From NCBI GenBank assembly GCA_044869955.1, contig JBIOYC010000301.1:1-17146 (forward strand): DNA of 17,146 bases, written 5' to 3'. The translations under genes and the position numbers were made by a program. Within the stretch, counting starts at the first letter, position 1; every line of letters starts with the position of its first letter. The DNA is from CALMKX01 sp044869955 (GTDB taxonomy: Bacteria; Acidobacteriota; Thermoanaerobaculia; Multivoradales; SZUA-115). Below, piece after piece: positions 15,614-17,146 of this stretch. The notes beneath the pieces were generated by a model that saw only the letters and a program-made list of their open reading frames with translations, searched no databases and was not told where the DNA came from.

Positions 15614-16020
15614 TCATCAGACCCGAAGCCCTCAAGCCTGGCCCATCCGGGAGAGAAGTCGCTCTCCCAGATGGGTGTGCACTCGAATCGTCGGGCGGAG
15701 GAATCCCTACCCACACAAAGAACAGAGGAGCCCTTCAGGATGAGCGTTGAGCCTTCGGTGACGGCGTTCCCGAGCAGTCGGACGTTATCCTTGGTAGAAA
15801 CCTGGCGTTCGATGAAGCCGGTGATCTGGCCCGCCGGACTGGGACCTCCAATGAGGCCGGAGGCGATGTTCCTGAGGCCGTCTAGAGCGCCCTGGAACTT
15901 CACTCCAAGGTAGAGGAGCCCCTGAGCCAGGAGCCCTCCTGCGCTACGCGTTATCGCTGCCCCAGCCAACAGCGCTTGTGCCGACGGCTGCGTAGGCGCC
16001 ACCGGCGACGAGAGCCACAT
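15600..16020 (-). pseudogene. Frameshifted Rhs C-terminal tail, or a small overlapping gene
   Basis: A second frame opens within the last 26 codons of the Rhs gene and reads to about 15600 with protein-like composition (AGGLLAQGLLYLGVKFQGAL, then GFIERQVSTKDNVRLLGNAV and LILKGSSVLCVG). It then runs out of frame into the YD fragment, ending nominally at 15514. Two readings are possible. In the first, a one-base shift near 15960-15980 cut the Rhs protein short and this is its original variable tail. In the second, it is a separate small protein starting at ATG 16020, preceded by GGAGG with a rather long 12-nt gap, for example a cognate immunity protein. The first 20 or so residues look like a shadow of the Rhs frame, which favours the frameshift. 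No toxin or immunity family was recognised. Confidence 0.45.
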
Positions 16021-17146
16021 CGTTCAGACTTTCCTCCGGCGTCCTCGATGGTTGGTACCCTGTGCCAGAGCCCCAGACGGGTTGCGAACGCTCGCTCGGA
16101 GGTGTGCTGAAGTCACCGATCTCTTGCCCGTCGCGGTCTAGGTATCGGAGCGGGTTACTCCATACGTACGCATACTTGTTCCAGCTCTGTGGCACGCCCA
16201 GCTTCGCCGAGTTGATCGGATCCACACTCAGAGACCGCCCCCAAACCGGCGAGCAGAACCGCGCATGCATGTAGTCGAGGTCATCGCCGGTGCTGTTGGG
16301 GTCTCCGAGGTCTCTCTCATGCCCGGTGAACTTCATCCGCTCCGAGTCCTGAAACGGTGAGGTGGCCTCGGCTCCGAAGGGGAAGTAGGTGTGGAAGGCG
16401 GCGACGGCGCCGTCGAGGACCAGGCGGGGGGAGCCGAGGTGGTCGGTGAAGGTGGAGCGGATGCCTTGGTTGAGCGAGTAGGTCAAGAGCAGCTTGTCGC
16501 CGCGCCAGAGGTGGTCCATCTCCACGTCCCAGAGGGAATTTGCCCCCACCTGGGTGTAGGTGCGCAGCTCCTGGCCGCCGGGATCGCGCAGGGTGTAGCG
16601 GTGGAAGGTCTCGCCGCCGAGCTTCTTGCTGAAGACGCGCTCGCCGTCAGCGTTGTAGACGTAGACCCAGTCCTCGGCGCCGGCGGTGGTGCGCCACATG
16701 GAACCGAGAGCGTCGTAGCGGTAGGTGGTCGAGAGCCAGTTGGTCAGGTTGCCGCGGTTGTCGTAGACGGCGCTGGTGAGGCGGTTGCTGGTCTTGGAGG
16801 TGGGCGTGCCGTAGGCCTGCACCCCGGAGATGCCCTGGAGATTGCCGAAGCCGTCAAAGGCGTAGGTCTGGGCCTGCTCGCCGGTGCTGGCCCAGCGATC
16901 CGTCATCACCCGGGCCTCGACCAGGCGAGACACTCCGTCATATCGGAACCAGGAGCTGCCCATCTCGGTGAGGTTGCCGGCGCCGTCATAGCGGTAGTCC
17001 CCGGAGGTCCAGAGGGTGCCACCGGTACTGTCCTGGACCTCGATCCGTCCCGGCCGGGAAGGGCCGGTGGGGTCGAGGGTCCAGGTCTCGGTCTGGTCGC
17101 CCGGGTGATCGATCTGGGCCACCTGGCCCGTGGGGTGATAGGAGAT
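15944..17146 (-). CDS. Rhs/YD-repeat protein, C-terminal part with core domain (5' end beyond window)
   Basis: The frame is open to the window edge and begins ISYHPTGQVAQIDH, in mid-repeat; a GTG at 17122 is not a credible start. 400 residues are visible. YD repeats (YRYDGAGNLTE, FRYDGVSRLVEA, YAFDGFGNLQG, TYRYDALGSMWR) lead into the Rhs-associated core: DHLGSPRLVLD, YFPFGAE, MKFTGHERD, YMHARFCSPVWGRSLSVDP, and SWNKYAYVWSNPLRYLDRDG. Rhs proteins form a hollow shell around a variable C-terminal domain, often a toxin used against competitors. Here only about 60 residues follow the core before a TAG, too few for a typical toxin. The tail appears to continue in another frame. Lower AT content than its flanks was not evident by eye. 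Confidence 0.88.
   Translation of the reverse strand: MSYHPTGQVAQIDHPGDQTETWTLDPTGPSRPGRIEVQDSTGGTLWTSGDYRYDGAGNLTEMGSSWFRYDGVSRLVEARVMTDRWASTGEQAQTYAFDGFGNLQGISGVQAYGTPTSKTSNRLTSAVYDNRGNLTNWLSTTYRYDALGSMWRTTAGAEDWVYVYNADGERVFSKKLGGETFHRYTLRDPGGQELRTYTQVGANSLWDVEMDHLWRGDKLLLTYSLNQGIRSTFTDHLGSPRLVLDGAVAAFHTYFPFGAEATSPFQDSERMKFTGHERDLGDPNSTGDDLDYMHARFCSPVWGRSLSVDPINSAKLGVPQSWNKYAYVWSNPLRYLDRDGQEIGDFSTPPSERSQPVWGSGTGYQPSRTPEESLNDVALVAGGAYAAVGTSAVGWGSDNA

Noticed and set aside
14729..15913. 394-codon + strand frame over the Rhs fragment
   Set aside because: The minus strand shows real YD repeats; the plus translation is unstructured and crosses several junctions.
1..17146. CRISPR array, insertion sequence or phage integrase
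   Set aside because: No regularly spaced repeats, transposase, integrase or terminal inverted repeats were seen anywhere in the window.

Overview
GC-rich bacterial DNA, probably from an environmental Gram-negative. Exported beta-sandwich repeat and BNR/sortilin-type proteins, a TonB-dependent receptor, GTG starts and YD-repeat (Rhs) genes suggest an Acidobacteriota-like lineage. That placement is inference only, because the window has no rRNA or other phylogenetic marker.

Layout. (1) 2-2683 (+): the 3' part of a gene for a long exported protein built of carboxypeptidase-regulatory-like repeats. It converges on (2) 2758-5628 (-), a secreted BNR/sortilin-like repeat protein; a strong GC hairpin separates the two. 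(3) 5898-8233 (+): three genes for a secreted calcineurin-like phosphoesterase, a membrane-anchored thioredoxin-like protein with a CGYC site, and an 85-residue secreted peptide with eight cysteines. (4) 8357-8560: a cobalamin riboswitch, followed by a tightly packed B12 salvage operon of a BtuB-like receptor, cobU, btuF, cobT, cobS and cobC (8607-14246). (5) 14265-14590 (-): tRNA-Thr(TGT), tRNA-Tyr(GTA) and tRNA-Gly(TCC), with a recognisable promoter. The last tRNA ends 18 bp from the converging cobC. (6) 14591-14995: no gene; it holds the tRNA promoter, an imperfect palindrome and an 11-bp tandem repeat. (7) 14996-17146 (-): the C-terminal part of an Rhs/YD-repeat protein that continues beyond the window, a likely frameshifted tail, and a detached second YD-repeat fragment.

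How the genes work together. The B12 operon joins outer-membrane uptake (BtuB-like) and periplasmic binding (BtuF) to nucleotide-loop assembly: CobU activates adenosylcobinamide, CobT makes alpha-ribazole phosphate, CobS joins the two, and CobC removes the phosphate. No inner-membrane BtuCD, adenosyltransferase or corrin-ring gene is visible, so it reads as a salvage and remodelling module. The riboswitch should lower its expression when B12 is plentiful. The three-gene cassette before it looks like an export and disulfide unit of unknown purpose and is the best candidate here for something undescribed. The Rhs end shows signs of rearrangement.
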